The notes below the pieces were generated by a model that made no database searches, was not told where the DNA came from, and saw nothing but the letters and a program-made list of their open reading frames with translations. A stretch of 64,000 nt of DNA, taken from the NCBI GenBank assembly GCA_016617855.1, contig JAECUM010091496.1, positions 124,001-188,000 on the forward strand, in the 5' to 3' direction. Positions within the stretch are counted from its first letter, which is position 1; every line of letters starts with the position of its first letter. Below are positions 28,790 through 40,046 of this stretch, in pieces. The stretch comes from Megalonaias nervosa (taxonomy: Eukaryota; Mollusca; Bivalvia; Unionida; Unionidae). The position numbers were made by a program, and so were the translations under genes.

Positions 28790-29170
28790 AATAACTTTTG
28801 CGCGACGGTTGTAATCCTTCTCCTATCGCCAGATTTGCAGTGGCTGATTCAATTTCCGCTGTTGAGCTACTAACTGGGGCTGGAATCGTTTCGGTTGATG
28901 AAAAATTAACCTCCTTTAGTCGTCGAGTCACTAATCGTCTAATCGACTTTGAATCGATGAAGCCGCTTGTAGTCCCTTTTACTAATCCGCAACAACGTTT
29001 GTGATAATATCCAAGATTAGCACTGCAACTTGTTTATCTATCAGTGCAGTGCGCGTAGACAAGGCCGCTAGAACTTTGGAGCGATTTTCATTAATCCATG
29101 GGCAAAATCACCAAAAAGACCAGTTCCATAATATGTCATATAAACGGTATCCTCGCGTTAACAACACGCA
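28790..29170 (-). pseudogene. Element D pVI-like protein relic
   Basis: Contains YGTGLFGDFAHGLMKIAPK then, in shifted frames, VLAALSTRTALIDKQVAVLI and SIRRLVTRRLKEVNFSSTET, IPAPVSSSTAEIESATANLA. These line up with element B's YGNGLGDVIQGLFSRMAPKA, RLARLIRKQPSARP and MPSSVSKIINQAANQKLAEL. At least two frame changes. Confidence 0.65.
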
Positions 29171-29317
29171 CGGGTATCACACATCAACGTACTACTAATA
29201 TTATATTTAAAGATCAGGTCGATCTCTAATGTACAATTGTATTGTGATGGTAATCGAAAATTGTGGCACGGTAATAATCGAGAATTTGATTAATATTTTC
29301 AGGACGACCGTGCAATG

Positions 29318-29494
29318 TCAACAGTGTACTGTAGAGATTCAATGAAACTATAATGACGCCAGTGCGATCTCAAGTGTGCGGCCTTTCCCCACTGTGATTG
29401 GCGTAGACAAAGTCACTTGAAATTCTGGCTTCGTAGACGAGCTCGTGATCACCGAGGTAACGCTCTGGATTGTGTTTGCTATGACACCCTGCAT
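29318..29494 (-). pseudogene. Element D penton-like N-terminal fragment
   Basis: An ATG-initiated frame MQGVIANTIQSVTSVITSSS then TKPEFQVTLSTPITVGKG and LEIALASL, ending TAG at 29318. It matches element B's SLSSTNPEFSVNFPV and EIALAQL. It sits between the ORF1 end and pVI, whereas in element B the penton gene is downstream of the fibre gene, so this is either a rearrangement or a short paralogue. Confidence 0.55.
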
Positions 29495-29535
29495 CCGAAG
29501 ATTGTTTTCGCGTAAAACAGGAAAACTATATCAGA

Positions 29536-30800
29536 TATCATCATATGCGTTGTATAAATCATTGACATCTTCATGAGTTCATGCATGAACGCGATAAAAA
29601 TTCCCGGGTCTGTGATGGTGTTGACAAGCAACCGCTGACAAATTGATGAGGCCTCATTGTTTATTTCTGGTACGTTGTTGCCCGCGCAAACTGCCCCGAT
29701 GATGTTTTCATCCGATCCACGAGTATACTGACCTGTTGGTAGCACATTTTCCCACTAAAACCTGGTCATATAGGTGTTTTGTGCTTGCGAAAAATTTTAC
29801 CTGCGAGTTTAGGTTCCTATGGACCAGTGACAACTTGTCCTCGTTTTACACGTTTTCGCAACTCCTCTGCTTTTATAAAATAAAATCGTGATATAAGTTC
29901 TCATCTTGTCCAAAGTTTTTGTTTCTTAAATACACATTGCATATGTTGATAGGAGGGACACGCATGACCTCGGGATTGTTTCTCCCCAGTAATCTCCCTG
30001 AATGTCCACTTGTCTCATAGTTTGTTCAGATTGTAATTACTTGTGTCCAGTGGTGTTTTCAACACGATCTAATCCCCGTTGCGTGATCTATTCAAAATGG
30101 CAAATAGAGGATTTTCACAAATCAGACGGGACTTTCTTCGGTAAATAATTGCTGCGGATGTTCTTTCATTGACTTATATGCTGGTGGTAGTCGCGGTGGA
30201 ATATTTGCAAGTGCCTTTCTGACGTATTCGTCGAGTATCTGTGTATCCTTTGCAATCACATCAACTCTTGCTCTAATTTATTCGATGTCAAGTTTCGTTT
30301 CATTGATGTCTGCTTGGAATTTATCATTTTGCTCTGGTAAGCGTTCCGTAGTCTCAGCTGTTGACATCGTGGTCTTCTTAATATTCTTGTTGCGTTTGGC
30401 TATCTTATGAATTTAACCCGGTTCTTATTCTCTTCTCGTCAATCTGTCACCTGTTCTACGGTTTCTCTCCTTGCATGTTTAAAACTCCATGGAGCGTTTG
30501 ACTATCATACAAATTAGACCCGGTTCTTCTTCTATTCTCGTCATGGCTGATACCTGTTCCACGGTTTCTCTCGTGCCCTTCGTAATCTACATAACACGCT
30601 ACGCGGTTTCAGGCGTGGGTTTAATCAGTGGTGCAAACGTTTCTTCAATGCCCTCTGTGATATCTTTTCGTGGAGTTCTCGACTATAGCATATCTTTGAC
30701 ACGTTTGCTGCCGGCTAGGGCATTACAAATCATTTCCTGGTATTCGCGAGCAAATACGCTGTAACATCTCTGACAGATTCTTACATTTTCGATGTTTATT
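29536..30800 (-). pseudogene. Element D ORF1 relic
   Basis: The upper part has GIEETFAPLIKPTPETA (about 30610-30680), similar to element B ORF1 GAEQFLKPIVDPTKKIVA. The lower part, 29536-29700, has IIGAVCAGNNVPEINNEASS, ICQRLLVNTITDPGIF, similar to element B's VSGRRAGNNSHEIINEISDI, CKRLFTGKVMDIDIY. Between them are stops and repeats of a diverged Glu/Arg-rich stretch. It begins directly where the ATPase relic ends. Confidence 0.6.
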
Positions 30801-30804
30801 GAGG

Positions 30805-31320
30805 ATGCTAAAACGCTGTGTCGAAACCAACTCGATAGTTTTCGCCGCGCACCAGTCGTGTCAATTGTGAGGTAACTGTAAGGGACCTAGATGACCTTCA
30901 CGAACATATTCCGAACTCATTCCACGAGTAGTCGGTGGCACACCAAATCCAATGAATGTTTGAAAGATCAAACGCAGCAAACACGTGAAATATCAGTAAC
31001 ATGTTTCAGTTCTCCCGAATCAGTTTAGGCACGTGCTTATAATTGTGTTGCATATATCAAGTCTATGGTTATGTGTCGATCTCGGGAAAATATTCTTGTG
31101 GGGTTTTCTTGGTGTTCAATCATCACATTGTCGTACACGACCTGATTATCCTCAGTTGGATCAAAGACGTCAGTGGAGGGAGCTTCGTCGACTATATAAC
31201 AGAAATCAACGGTGAAAGATTTGCTTCTTTTCAGCTACTGAAGCGCTCCCATAACCTCTCTGAGTACATCAGCCTATGGGGGAAATAATGTTCAATCGAT
31301 CCAAACCTATCCATCTAAAA
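30805..31320 (-). pseudogene. Element D packaging ATPase relic
   Basis: Minus strand: KSFTVDFCYIVDEAPSTDVF, NQVVYDNVMIEHQENPTRIF, SRDRHITIDLIYATQ (walker B and sensor strand; compare VVYDDVMLDKQNIPARIF in element B). After a frame change: KHVPKLIREN-stop-NMLLIF, FDLSNIHWIWCATD, and VPYSYLTIDTTGARRKLSS against IPFGFVTINLHDPRSRYRR. The P-loop was not found. Stops and frame changes throughout. Confidence 0.75.
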
Positions 31321-31639
31321 TTGATATTTAACAATGATTGACGTCAATGATTAAGGCATGAAATGAGTCTAGAAACATGTTGTAGTGCCTGGGTAGTATG
31401 AGCTTTGCATCTGAGGAAAACTTAATGATGGCATGATGCAATGTTGAATGTCACTTATATTACTCAATCATGCCTTCATATTGTGTGCAATGTCACATGT
31501 AAATTCAAACTGTGGAATACAACTCGAATTCAAACAAGTAATGTTCGGGCTGAGATTATATGAAGTTATGTTCGTTGTGGAGCGATGAATTTCACGTTTC
31601 TGAGAACTTCAAGTCTTTCCGTGGATCTGAAATCTCCGG

Positions 31640-31925
31640 GTCTAAAATCAACTTGCCCGTGGTGATGTCGCTGATGCATTAGCGAAGCTCTCCGGAAAAC
31701 CAAAGGGCACATCCGACGGCATAAACCTGGATACAACTACTGTAGGTCTGGTACATGGATGAATATACGATTTGATTCTAAAATTCGACCTAAGTACAGA
31801 GAAGAACCTATAAACCTCGTTGATGCTGCAAGTTCCCGACAAAATCTCGCTTATAAAGCATCAATGATATCCGTGCCGATATAGATCTCATCCATGACTT
31901 GAATGCAATAATGCTCCACTCGGAG
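31640..31925 (+). pseudogene. Element D phospholipase A2 relic
   Basis: GDVADALAKLSGKPKG matches element B's GDIATSLSKLPGALW. After a frame change, HKPGYNYCRSGTWMNIRFDS, then EEPINLVDAASSRQNLAYKA. Aligned with AACHVHDVAY, the catalytic His-Asp is replaced by Gln-Asn and the Cys by Ser; the calcium-loop YxGxG has become YCRSG. Clearly non-catalytic. Divergent from the ATPase relic, as in element B. Confidence 0.75.
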
Positions 31926-32055
31926 AATGAATGTCCACATGGATCCTCAAAGGAAGTAAGAAGGGTAAGATCCTCACTGAAGGCAAAAGGTACAAATACT
32001 GATATAATAAATGAACAAACATAAATAGGAAAAGCATACTTTCCGAGCATACATT

Positions 32056-32490
32056 ATCCAAAATATACTACAGTTGTTATGGGTGTTTGGAAGATGAAGT
32101 TGCTGTTGAAATATTAGCCTGCGCAAAACAAACCACTCATGAAATTGTATGAACGTGGTTTGCTAAACAAGCGTTGAGGCAAATTGACCTACCCTCGCCA
32201 AGAAAGATTTTTTATAGTTGAGGACTCCCAACGAAATTCATCAGGATCATCTTTAGTTTCGTCCATGCTAAGAAGCTGAGTCATTTTTTCCTCTAAAGAT
32301 TAGTCAAGTATTGAGTACGTTCATCACTAACATGGCCAAGGCCGTTGCAAGTGGACGAAGATAAAGAATTTATTGGAGCAGTAGCTGAAAACAATAAGGT
32401 TCGGGTAAGTGATGTAAACATACACATCGAAAAAGCTATTGTGGAAAATTTAGAGCACACTAGGAAACGGTTATTTGGACATCAATAAGA
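32056..32490 (+). pseudogene. Element D integrase relic
   Basis: Plus strand: YYSCYGCLEDEVAVEILACA, WFAKQALRQIDLPSPRKIFY near 32060-32215, then after decay WPRPLQVDEDKEFIGAVAEN (32332-32391) and IHIEKAIVENLEHTRKRLFG to TAA at about 32488. It matches element B's KSWLAKQAIWQIYLSPPKTI and LLQVNLGREFFGAV. The second catalytic Asp is kept here. About one third of the middle of the core is missing. Confidence 0.75.
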
Positions 32491-34440
32491 GTAAGAAGTT
32501 TTAATGAGATTTCTGTCAATATCAGAAAATTAGCACTCTAGAGCGACCACGGTTTCCATCAGTCATACAAGCACTAAATAATGAAATCACATGCAAGATT
32601 GGATTAAATAATGATTTCACAGCCACCGCCATTAGACAGACTCAGAAGCAATTTTCTGCTACCATAACTCTCTGTCCATTTTTCCTCTTCATTGCTTCAC
32701 TTCTTCGTGGAAGATTTCTTCTATCAGGTTTTGCGCCACTTTTAGCATCCAGACATTCTCTATTTCTTCAGGATTCTAATCAGGATTTGCCTTACACGTT
32801 GTAAATGCAAGAGATCTTCGTTCAGATTAGCTCATTCAGAAGGCATGTTATTGGTTGACGAGTCAACAATGGATGCCCAGACTGACTGACTTACTTAATG
32901 TGACTAGTTTATGCCTGCAAAGCGGGCTTTTTAACTGATTGTGAGGGGGAAAAAGTGCCACACCTCGCACGCATTTATGCACACAAAGTGTGCTATTTAA
33001 TTAAGCACTCAGGTCGTAGGGCAATGAAGCCCAAGTCGGCCTGTTTGAAGGCTATAATGAGTGGGAATATACACAACACACACTCTTACTATTTGGCCTC
33101 CACCGAAACAGTTTTAAACGTCGAGCGTGATTGGGCATAGCTCTTCTGACGTCACCCCGGTTCCATGCTTACACGCTCTTCAGTGCACCGAATTTCCAGA
33201 AGGGTGGGAATCGGCCTTCTTTAGAGACAGGGCTGTGTTATAGAATAATTTTGATCGGCGCATCGAAAAGATCAAATTCAATAAGTCAATAGAGAGTAAT
33301 CAAAAAGGTTCACTAGCCGAAAAATAAAACTATAGATTGCAATTTGGAGACTTTTGTTTTGTGAGCTCTTAAAATGGCCTTAAAATGTGAAGGTCGGATC
33401 GACTTTAAATAGGTGTGCCGACGGCTCGTACACTCTTCTTAGGCGTTGTTTCAGAGGTCCCGGATCCACCAGTTCAGCAACTATCCATTGGCTAAGAGAC
33501 TCGGATACAACATAGAAGATCTTATAAGAGAATGATGGTCTATTAACTGCATGCCTATAACGGATACCGGACACTCCATAACGAGTTCTCCCATTTTCTT
33601 GTAGTTGATTGCTGCTTTCTCTAACCATCATCTAGATGGTTTATTCAGTCCTTCAGGTAGAACGGCTGTTTTGTTGTCCACCAAAATATCAAAGTCCTCT
33701 AGGAAGTTGAAGGCTGCTACTGGGTCAGTCCATAGGTCTTCAAGACCGATGTCTTGAGAGTAAACCTCTTGCAAGCTGATATATGTCTGGTAGTGCAGTT
33801 TCCTTCGTTGCCGCCATGGATAGTGAAGTAATCTTAGGAAATGGGGATTCCGTACTCACAGACCTCTCCTGTTGATGTTGCACCGGAACATGGGCCAGTT
33901 CCTTCCAGGCAGTCAAAACCTTAAACCGAGGTCCTTGTTGTTCCACTACTCCCTGCATGGGTGTAGATGTTACAGTTGACTCGGTCGGCTGATGGGTTTT
34001 GGGTTCTTCACGGGTCGAATTCGATGGCGTGCTCGCTAACTGGGTATTTATAGGCTGCTTCCTCGGCACGTTTCCATCTCTAGCACTGCTGGGCCTACTT
34101 CTTACTTCCTTTGGCTTTTTGTCCCAAATCAGGAGCGAAGTTGTTCCTTACTCTCATCCTCTCAAACTGCAGCCGGAGGCTACTGAGAGACCAAGGCCTC
34201 TTAGTGTTCTCAACGCTTGATCGGGAATCATTTCCATCGCTGGCTCCATTATTACTGCTTGTCCTGCTCGCTGCTTTGTTCACTGCAGACTTAATAATGG
34301 CCAGACGGGCGAGTGCACCTATTTATATGTCTCAAGCGCAGACGCGACTGAAAACATCCCCTCAATTTCAGGAACAACGTTGATGACATCACCCAGAGGA
34401 ATAGAGAGAGGTGAAAGACAAAGTCAATAAAGGAAACACA
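32491..34440. other. Unassigned stretch between elements D and C
   Basis: No hallmark domain seen. On the minus strand there are three Ser/Thr/Pro-rich open frames (34095-34283, 33740-34069, 33380-33631) that may form one decayed gene: the first two appear to join by a frame change near 34100 (GQKAKGSKK against KKPKEVRSRPSSARDG). The last has KQRLRRVYEPSAHLFKVDP. I cannot name the family. 32490-33380 shows no supported frame. Confidence 0.3.
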
Positions 34441-34466
34441 CACCGAATTTTCAATGATACAACATT

Positions 34467-34472
34467 TTTATT
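34467..34472 (-). terminator. Polyadenylation signal of element C protease
   Basis: TTTATT on the plus strand, AATAAA on the minus strand, about 170 bp past the protease homology, in a context that matches the end of element A. Confidence 0.5.
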
Positions 34473-34639
34473 CATAACAAGAAACTTCTCTAACACAACA
34501 TTAAGAAGTCAAAATGTTTCAAACAGGAACATATTTACATGGTTGACAACGTTCTGGAGTCAAGCTTGACTTCCACTGATCTAGGCCATTAGACCATCGA
34601 TGCACACTACGTTTCCTAGCTAAGAGACAAAAAATAACA

Positions 34640-35095
34640 CTAATGTTCACAAAAACCATCTTTCTACATTTTATCATCGTTTCTAGAATAGTTACTTTGT
34701 AATATATCACTAAATATTCTAAGGAATATCCGAGAATACGCTGATGAAGAAAATACACACAATAATGTCCATTCACCATGGAATTTGTGCCTTCTAATCT
34801 CACATTATTGAATCGAGTCGTCTTTACATTTCTTCTCATAAAGTCGATGACATCGTCCTCCAAGGGTGGGGATCCATACGAAATAGTCCACACTGTGATC
34901 GTTGGGAAAGTTGAAAGCCACCCAGTGGGTTCCTGGATGATGACTGTCGTCAGTGTTGATGACATAGGCTTGATTGTCTCTAGGTTTGTGATGAGGAATA
35001 CATCTTTCGCACACATGACAGGATTCCAAGAAGTTGTTTACGAATTGTTCGTCAGAAGACAATGACGTTCTCGGGTATCGTTTTGTTTTCTCACA
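34640..35095 (-). pseudogene. Element C adenain-type protease relic
   Basis: Frame with NNFLESCHVCERCIPHHKPR, DNQAYVINTDDSHHPGTHWV (catalytic His intact, Trp present), then SYGSPPLEDDVIDFMRRNV, VRLEGTNSMVNGHYCVYFLH. The nucleophile Cys of MVCGQYC in element A reads Asn here (MVNGHYC), so the enzyme is dead. One frame change near 34880. Confidence 0.85.
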
Positions 35096-35224
35096 GGTGA
35101 TTATAAGTTATCTATTCAGTCCTGACCTTTTCTTAGAAAACTTCTGTCGTTTAAATGGCTTTATGCTTCGTCTCCGTACTCTCTGGAAAGAGAGGTTCGA
35201 TCCGCAGGATCTAACGAGATGTCA

Positions 35225-35611
35225 GTGGAAGAGAGGAATATTCACACTAGTCTTTCTACCACTGACGCAACACTTTCTCCTTGGAGATGAGACCCTAAGC
35301 GTGATCCAGATACCATTGCAATCTTTCCACTTGGCTCATCATCATATATTTAACTTTCTGAGTTTGACTGAGATGATCGTTTTGACATTCATAACAATGT
35401 TCGTGGGCCAGAGCTGTAATTTGTTTTTCCACAAGGCGCTTCCACAAAACAGGAGACTAAATTTTCTTCTTGTTCCGGACATCTCAACATCATGATGTTC
35501 CTTTTGTAATTTTTCTTCTGTAGTAATTTCTTCTTTCTGTGGTTCAAAGAAATCCACGACCCCCATCTCCTCTGAGGCTCCGCTTTCTAGTGAGGGTAGG
35601 TGTTCTTCCAT
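35225..35611 (-). pseudogene. Element C CYGC/HPSQ protein relic
   Basis: ATG 35611: MEEHLPSLESGASEEMGVVD. After a frame change come ALAHEHCYECQNDHLSQTQK and MMMSQVERLQWYLDHA, then GLISKEKVLRQW. It aligns with element A's TKTDCYGCQNDHPSQI and WGLISEEAVLRQWYKDW. Confidence 0.6.
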
Positions 35612-35659
35612 AGCTTCTAACAGTGAATAATCACTTGTCTCAAACTGTTGATTCTAGAC

Positions 35660-36405
35660 CATTATCAAATTTTGCATACAAGATCAGGTTCACAGCTTCT
35701 GCAAACTGATGTACCGCAAGAAGTTGGCCAGATTTTATAGAATGAAAATGGCCCTCGTCACTACCATGGTCTGTAGTGAAATCAAAAGACCACAAAACGT
35801 AATTTCCTGCAAATTATCGTACGAAATGCCGTTACTGCTGTTGGTTCCTAACTATCCCGTGCCTTCTCACAGGGACAAGTAAGATCTCAAGTAATTCATC
35901 TGCTCAAAGTCAGGTTCGAAGGGTCTGTTTCACCAGGTCTGGCCATCGTGACTGACATCTAGCTTGGACACTTTTTAAACTCAAAAGGAACTTGAGTTAT
36001 CCCTCCACTGAGGGCCTCAATACTGACGATGCCAATGATTAAACGTTTCTGTAATTATCCTTGGAAAAGGCTATATTCGATCTTGGTTCGGAGTTCTGTG
36101 TAAATGGTGAATTGTTTTCACTTCTGCACTTCGTATGGTATACTTGGCGGTCGTTCTGCTAAAAATGTGATTAATGTTGGCTCCCACATCTGGTAACACT
36201 TCCAGGAGACGCGCGTAGAGCCGGCTTCTTGGACGATGATTTTGTACTCGTTTGCATTGGCCATCAAATGGACAAAGGTACTGCTTCGATTCAGTCTCAG
36301 GCGGGCATATACTCCGTTCAACAAATACTTGTCTTGCAACTACATGTCCAAAGGAAACCATGCATCAATTCTAAACTGATCCATTGTAGGATTTTCTTTC
36401 TTTCT
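35660..36405 (-). pseudogene. Element C major capsid relic (C-terminal half)
   Basis: MDQFRIDAWFPLDM, then TAG, then LQDKYLLNGVYARLRLNRSS and YKIIVQEAGSTRVSWKCYQM. Then KQFTIYTELRTKIEYSLFQG, KRLIIGIVSIEALSGG and relics to about 35660, including DFTTDHGSDEGHFHSIKSGQ. Aligns with element A 26560-27304. The N-terminal half is deleted. Confidence 0.8.
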
Positions 36406-36407
36406 TT

Positions 36408-36596
36408 CTAACTTCCACTTTGGTACGACGTCTGGAAAATTTTCGTCGAATTGGTTTGTGTAACGTGTAAGTGGCTTGTTCTTGCAAGTGTCGTTGCACC
36501 TGGGGTAAGCGTACTCTCTTCTGTTTGGTTTTGAACTCCTCTGTAACCCGCAGTATGGACAGGATTATAATAAATGCTGGCTAAAAGGTTCTCCAT
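36408..36596 (-). pseudogene. Element C integrase N-terminal fragment
   Basis: MENLLASIYYNPVHTAGYRG and then 40 codons aligning in patches with element A's integrase N-terminus. The core and chromodomain are deleted; it joins the capsid relic within a TTTC repeat at 36395-36410. Confidence 0.75.
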
Positions 36597-36609
36597 GATA
36601 ACTTCTCAG

Positions 36610-36850
36610 TCAGTCATTCCACAGTTCACTCATGCTACTCTTGGTGTCATGGGGTTGTTTGCAAAATTGCTTGACATATCGTACGTGCCACAGGAGTAGG
36701 AGCCGAGAGGGCTTGTAATGGCAGCAAAGGGATCACTTTTTATCCTTTTGTTTGTCACGTATTCTTTCCCTTATTACTATTGGACTTCTGTCAAAGAAGG
36801 AGTCGACATCATCATTTTAACCCCAACTTTGAGTTCTTCTCGTTGGGAGA
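36610..36850 (-). pseudogene. Element C adaptor-protein tail relic
   Basis: REELKVGVKMMMSTPSLTEV, two stops, GKEYVTNKRIKSDP, then SSNFANNPMT. It matches element A's REELKPWVKKMMSTPPSIEV just upstream of the integrase. Joined directly to PolB sequence at about 36850. Confidence 0.6.
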
Positions 36851-37768
36851 TGGATACGTATCATTCCTGTTCTAATTTTAGACGACTCTGGTAAGTGTTC
36901 TTGTACAATTCCTCTATGGTGTACTGTAAGAATTCGGTTTTCGTGTCACGTGGAGGATAACAGTTCTGGCATCCGTGAAAAGTCATCCATTAATTATTAA
37001 ACGATCTTGGGGTCTTCGTCCCAGCCAGCCACCGAATACTTTCCAATGGTCTTTTCACCTCCTCCGTGTCGGTCATGTTAGATCACTTTGTCTTCCTTTT
37101 CGCACAAGCAATTTAACTTAAGCACAGCTTTGGTGGAATATCAACGTTTGATGAACTCCGTAGTTCGTGAGAGTATGACCGCTAGTGTCTTCTCGGGCAT
37201 GAATCGGTTGCGGTACACTAAGGAGCACGCTTTAACAATGGCATACGCTTCCTCCAAAGGATCGATCCCTCCCTACTCCATGAACAGTTCTCAAATTTTT
37301 TTACAACAACCCCGTAAAATGCTCACAGTTAGATTTATTGTTGTTATCTTGTTGATTGCTGCCGTGATAAATAGAATCATAAACGATCTTCTTCTTTGGC
37401 TCGGCATTGTCGTTTCAGTCTGCTTAACAAGGAATCCTATAGATCGGTGATGAAACCTTGTGATTTCTCCAGCGGTACTTCGGACTAGAAATCCTTAAAC
37501 CTCAGCGTGTAAGTGTAAGCCGTGGTTCTAAATTTTCTGGAGGAGCATGTCTCCGTCTCTCGAATGTTCTAATATTTTAGGCTGCTACTGGTCGACTTAT
37601 GTTTCAGGTAGACTCTCGGTCTGGACGTAGACGTGGAATGCTTGTGTCGTCTTCAAAATCGCTGGTATAGATTTGAGCTAAGGCTTCAGCTCGTGTGCGA
37701 GGTGATATGTCACGTCGTGGCTTCTAACTTTCTTCTTTTTTCTCATTTAAACCGTGCGATCGTTTCAT
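36851..37768 (-). pseudogene. Element C PolB N-terminal relic
   Basis: ATG 37768: MKRSHGLNEKKEES, then RRDISPRTRAEALAQIYTSD, FEDDTSIPR (compare element A SPRAVAEVLAQIHASDFEDD). Then CRAKEEDRL (element A CRAKEDDRL), and after a deletion EEVKRPLESIRWLAGTKTPR, FHGCQNCYPPRDTKTEFLQY and YQSRLKLEQE. Catalytic motifs A, B and C are all missing. Confidence 0.8.
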
Positions 37769-37874
37769 CTTGATTGCAAAGTTTTATTTGACTAGGTTTT
37801 ACATGCAACCGAATCCTATATATAAGTTAAGTGTCCTAGAGTCAGAGTATTGATTGGACTCTCAAGAAGTCGAG
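37769..37874. promoter_or_regulatory. Divergent promoter in element C
   Basis: A 106-bp gap between PolB (minus) and the zinc-knuckle gene (plus). TATATATAA at 37817-37825, 50 bp before the zinc-knuckle ATG at 37875. Confidence 0.5.
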
Positions 37875-38284
37875 ATGGAAGAGTCAACACAGTTCGACCT
37901 GTTGGTCAGAGATTTGCTAAGAGTCAAACGAAAGAATAATTCACAGACGAAAGTATCAACAAAAAGAAGCATTTTAGTCAGAAATTACGTGAGCGTCATA
38001 AAAATAAATTAAAAGTGAAGATGTTTGCTATATCCGTAAGTTATATAGACATTTGTCCCCAGGATGCCCATTTCGTCAAACAAATAGACAAAAGTCAACT
38101 TAACTGTTTTCATTGCCAGGAGAAAGGACAATGGGCTTCAGAGTGCCCTAAGAGAAAAGAGAAGAGACAGAAACAAACGGAGAAAGAGAAGAGAGCTTCC
38201 GAAGATGGAGAAAGTGGCGAAGAGGAAGAACTTGGGCCAATGAAGAGACTAAAGTGCAAAAATGGACAATGGTATATTTGCTGA
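37875..38284 (+). pseudogene. Element C zinc-knuckle protein
   Basis: MEESTQFDLLVRDLLRVKRK at the start. After a stop and frame change the second part (38015-38284) has CFHCQEKGQWASECPKRKEK and an acidic tail ending KRLKCKNGQWYIC. One CCHC knuckle remains, of two in element A. After the stop, GTTATGAAATTTTA is shared with the element E copy. Confidence 0.7.
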
Positions 38285-38305
38285 TGTGTTATGAAATTTT
38301 ATAGT

Positions 38306-38990
38306 AAGAACCAACACGCATGCACGCACGCTATAGAATGATGAGTAGAGGGGTTTTTAATAGTGTGTAAATGGGATGTTATGATGGTATAGATGGTGTG
38401 ATGAAAGCATTTTTGTGGTATAATTGATAGTATATTCTGTAATATTTCAACTCCTTCTCTTACATTCTAAGGTAACAGAAGGTGTGTGTGTGTGTGTGTG
38501 TGTATGTGTGTGTATGCTGACAATTCAAACTTTAAACTCATTAACATTATCCTTCCCCTTTGACCCTATGAACCCTTCTGCCTCATAAACACCTTTGTCC
38601 CCATAAATCATCTGGACACTTTTCACATAAGATTTCCCATACTTATTTAGATTAACGCTTATTGAAGTCAACTCGAACAGTATTTCTAAGTTCCCGCCCG
38701 ATTGAGGTCAGCCACTTGTAACACTGTTCCCATTTTGAGGCTATAAGTAGTTTTGAGGCTATAGTGTATGAGACCATATGAGGCTATGTTGACATATATA
38801 ACTACTTATGTGACAAGAACATTGACAGATTAGTGGTGTCTTTATGTAACGTAGCTATCTACCTATATTGTGCACGTGGTATATGTTGTTATAGTTATTT
38901 AGGTGGAAGTATTTTGGATAAGCCAATCATAGAAATCAAATAATTCATTTGTTCTTTCTTCTGTCGATTAATTGGTCGATGCCATGTACA
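38306..38990. other. Noncoding, with (GT)n at 38482-38514
   Basis: No supported gene. Contains a GT microsatellite and a short repeated phrase TGAGGCTATA (three times near 38735-38790). Confidence 0.6.
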
Positions 38991-39956
38991 TTTCTCTATA
39001 CAATGTTAAAGTAATTTTCAAGGAGTACAATTATTAGGAAACATTTATTTATGATTTTTTCGCCTTTTAAAGGTTTTACAGAAAGTCCATTAAGGTGCTT
39101 TTTCTCGTATGACAATATAATTGTGAATCGTTAAGTACATTTCGCTCTTAATTGCGGCAAGTACTATCTAAAATGGAACTTGTTAAGATCAAATATTTAC
39201 GTCTACAGCAACAAATTAATTTAAAAGCATGACAATAATAAAGTCATTTATTTTGACAGTGTTCTACACATGTCCCGTATACAACTTTTGTTTATTATTA
39301 ATGTGCATGGTTTGAGCCAAAATAATTTACCAGTCTGCTCATAAATATGATCTAAAAGAAAAAGTAGTTTTGTATCTGCTCGTTGAAAATGTGTATTAAA
39401 TGGTTCCCAGCCCTGAAAATTTGTATCTAAAGAGACCAGATATTGCTTGTATACAATATTATATTTTTAATATTTTGTTCGGTGAAGTAAAGTAAAGTAG
39501 GGTGTTAAGACCCATTATATGCATGTTTTTGCATGGATCAGACTTATGGATCCCAAAAACCTTGTTATTTGATTTACGAACCAGTAAGAGTGAATAAGAG
39601 TGAGGAACAAATTATCTCTTGACATGATAATCCATGCCAGGAGGTACTTGTCAAAGAGAAGGCTCAAAAACAAACACTGCTTGATCTGAACACAAAAGAG
39701 ATTAAGTAAATAAATGATTTCAAAGACTAATTTATTTTTCAAATTTCGATATGTGTCTCTTCTTTGTCAAAAGAATTTATCTAATAACGTTCTTCTCGAA
39801 CTATTTTATTGCCTTCTATAAATTACTCAGGAGATATCTTTTCAAACAATACCATTGCCGCTACAGCCTGTTTAACTCTCAGGTCAGCATTCTTTAGATC
39901 TGTTCCACGATTTAACTTGTGAATAAAATTAGAAATTACAACAATAGATCTGATCA

Positions 39957-40046
<90 letters not shown>

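Larger units (their letters stand above)
28640..32490. mobile_element. Element D: decayed lineage-2 element, inverted
   Basis: Minus strand, in order: packaging ATPase, ORF1, penton-like N-terminus, pVI-like and major-capsid N-terminus. Plus strand: PLA2 and integrase. Each is similar at protein level to element B. The PLA2/ATPase divergence and the integrase beyond it match element B's right end in mirror image. The left edge abuts element A near 28.6 kb; the right edge is lost. Confidence 0.8.
34440..38305 (-). mobile_element. Element C: internally deleted lineage-1 Maverick, inverted
   Basis: From right to left: zinc-knuckle gene (plus), PolB N-terminal part, adaptor-gene tail, integrase N-terminus, capsid middle and C-terminal part, CYGC/HPSQ protein, protease. 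BIR, ATPase, pX, penton and pVI genes are missing. Total about 3.9 kb, compared with about 13.8 kb for element A without the insertion. Confidence 0.85.

Noticed and set aside
31043..31288. Plus-strand 81-codon frame
   Set aside because: Antisense of the element D packaging ATPase; the same shadow exists in element B at 20811-21038.
33380..34283. A host or retroelement gag gene on the minus strand
   Set aside because: Ser/Thr/Pro-rich frames without any domain I recognise; listed only as an unassigned stretch.
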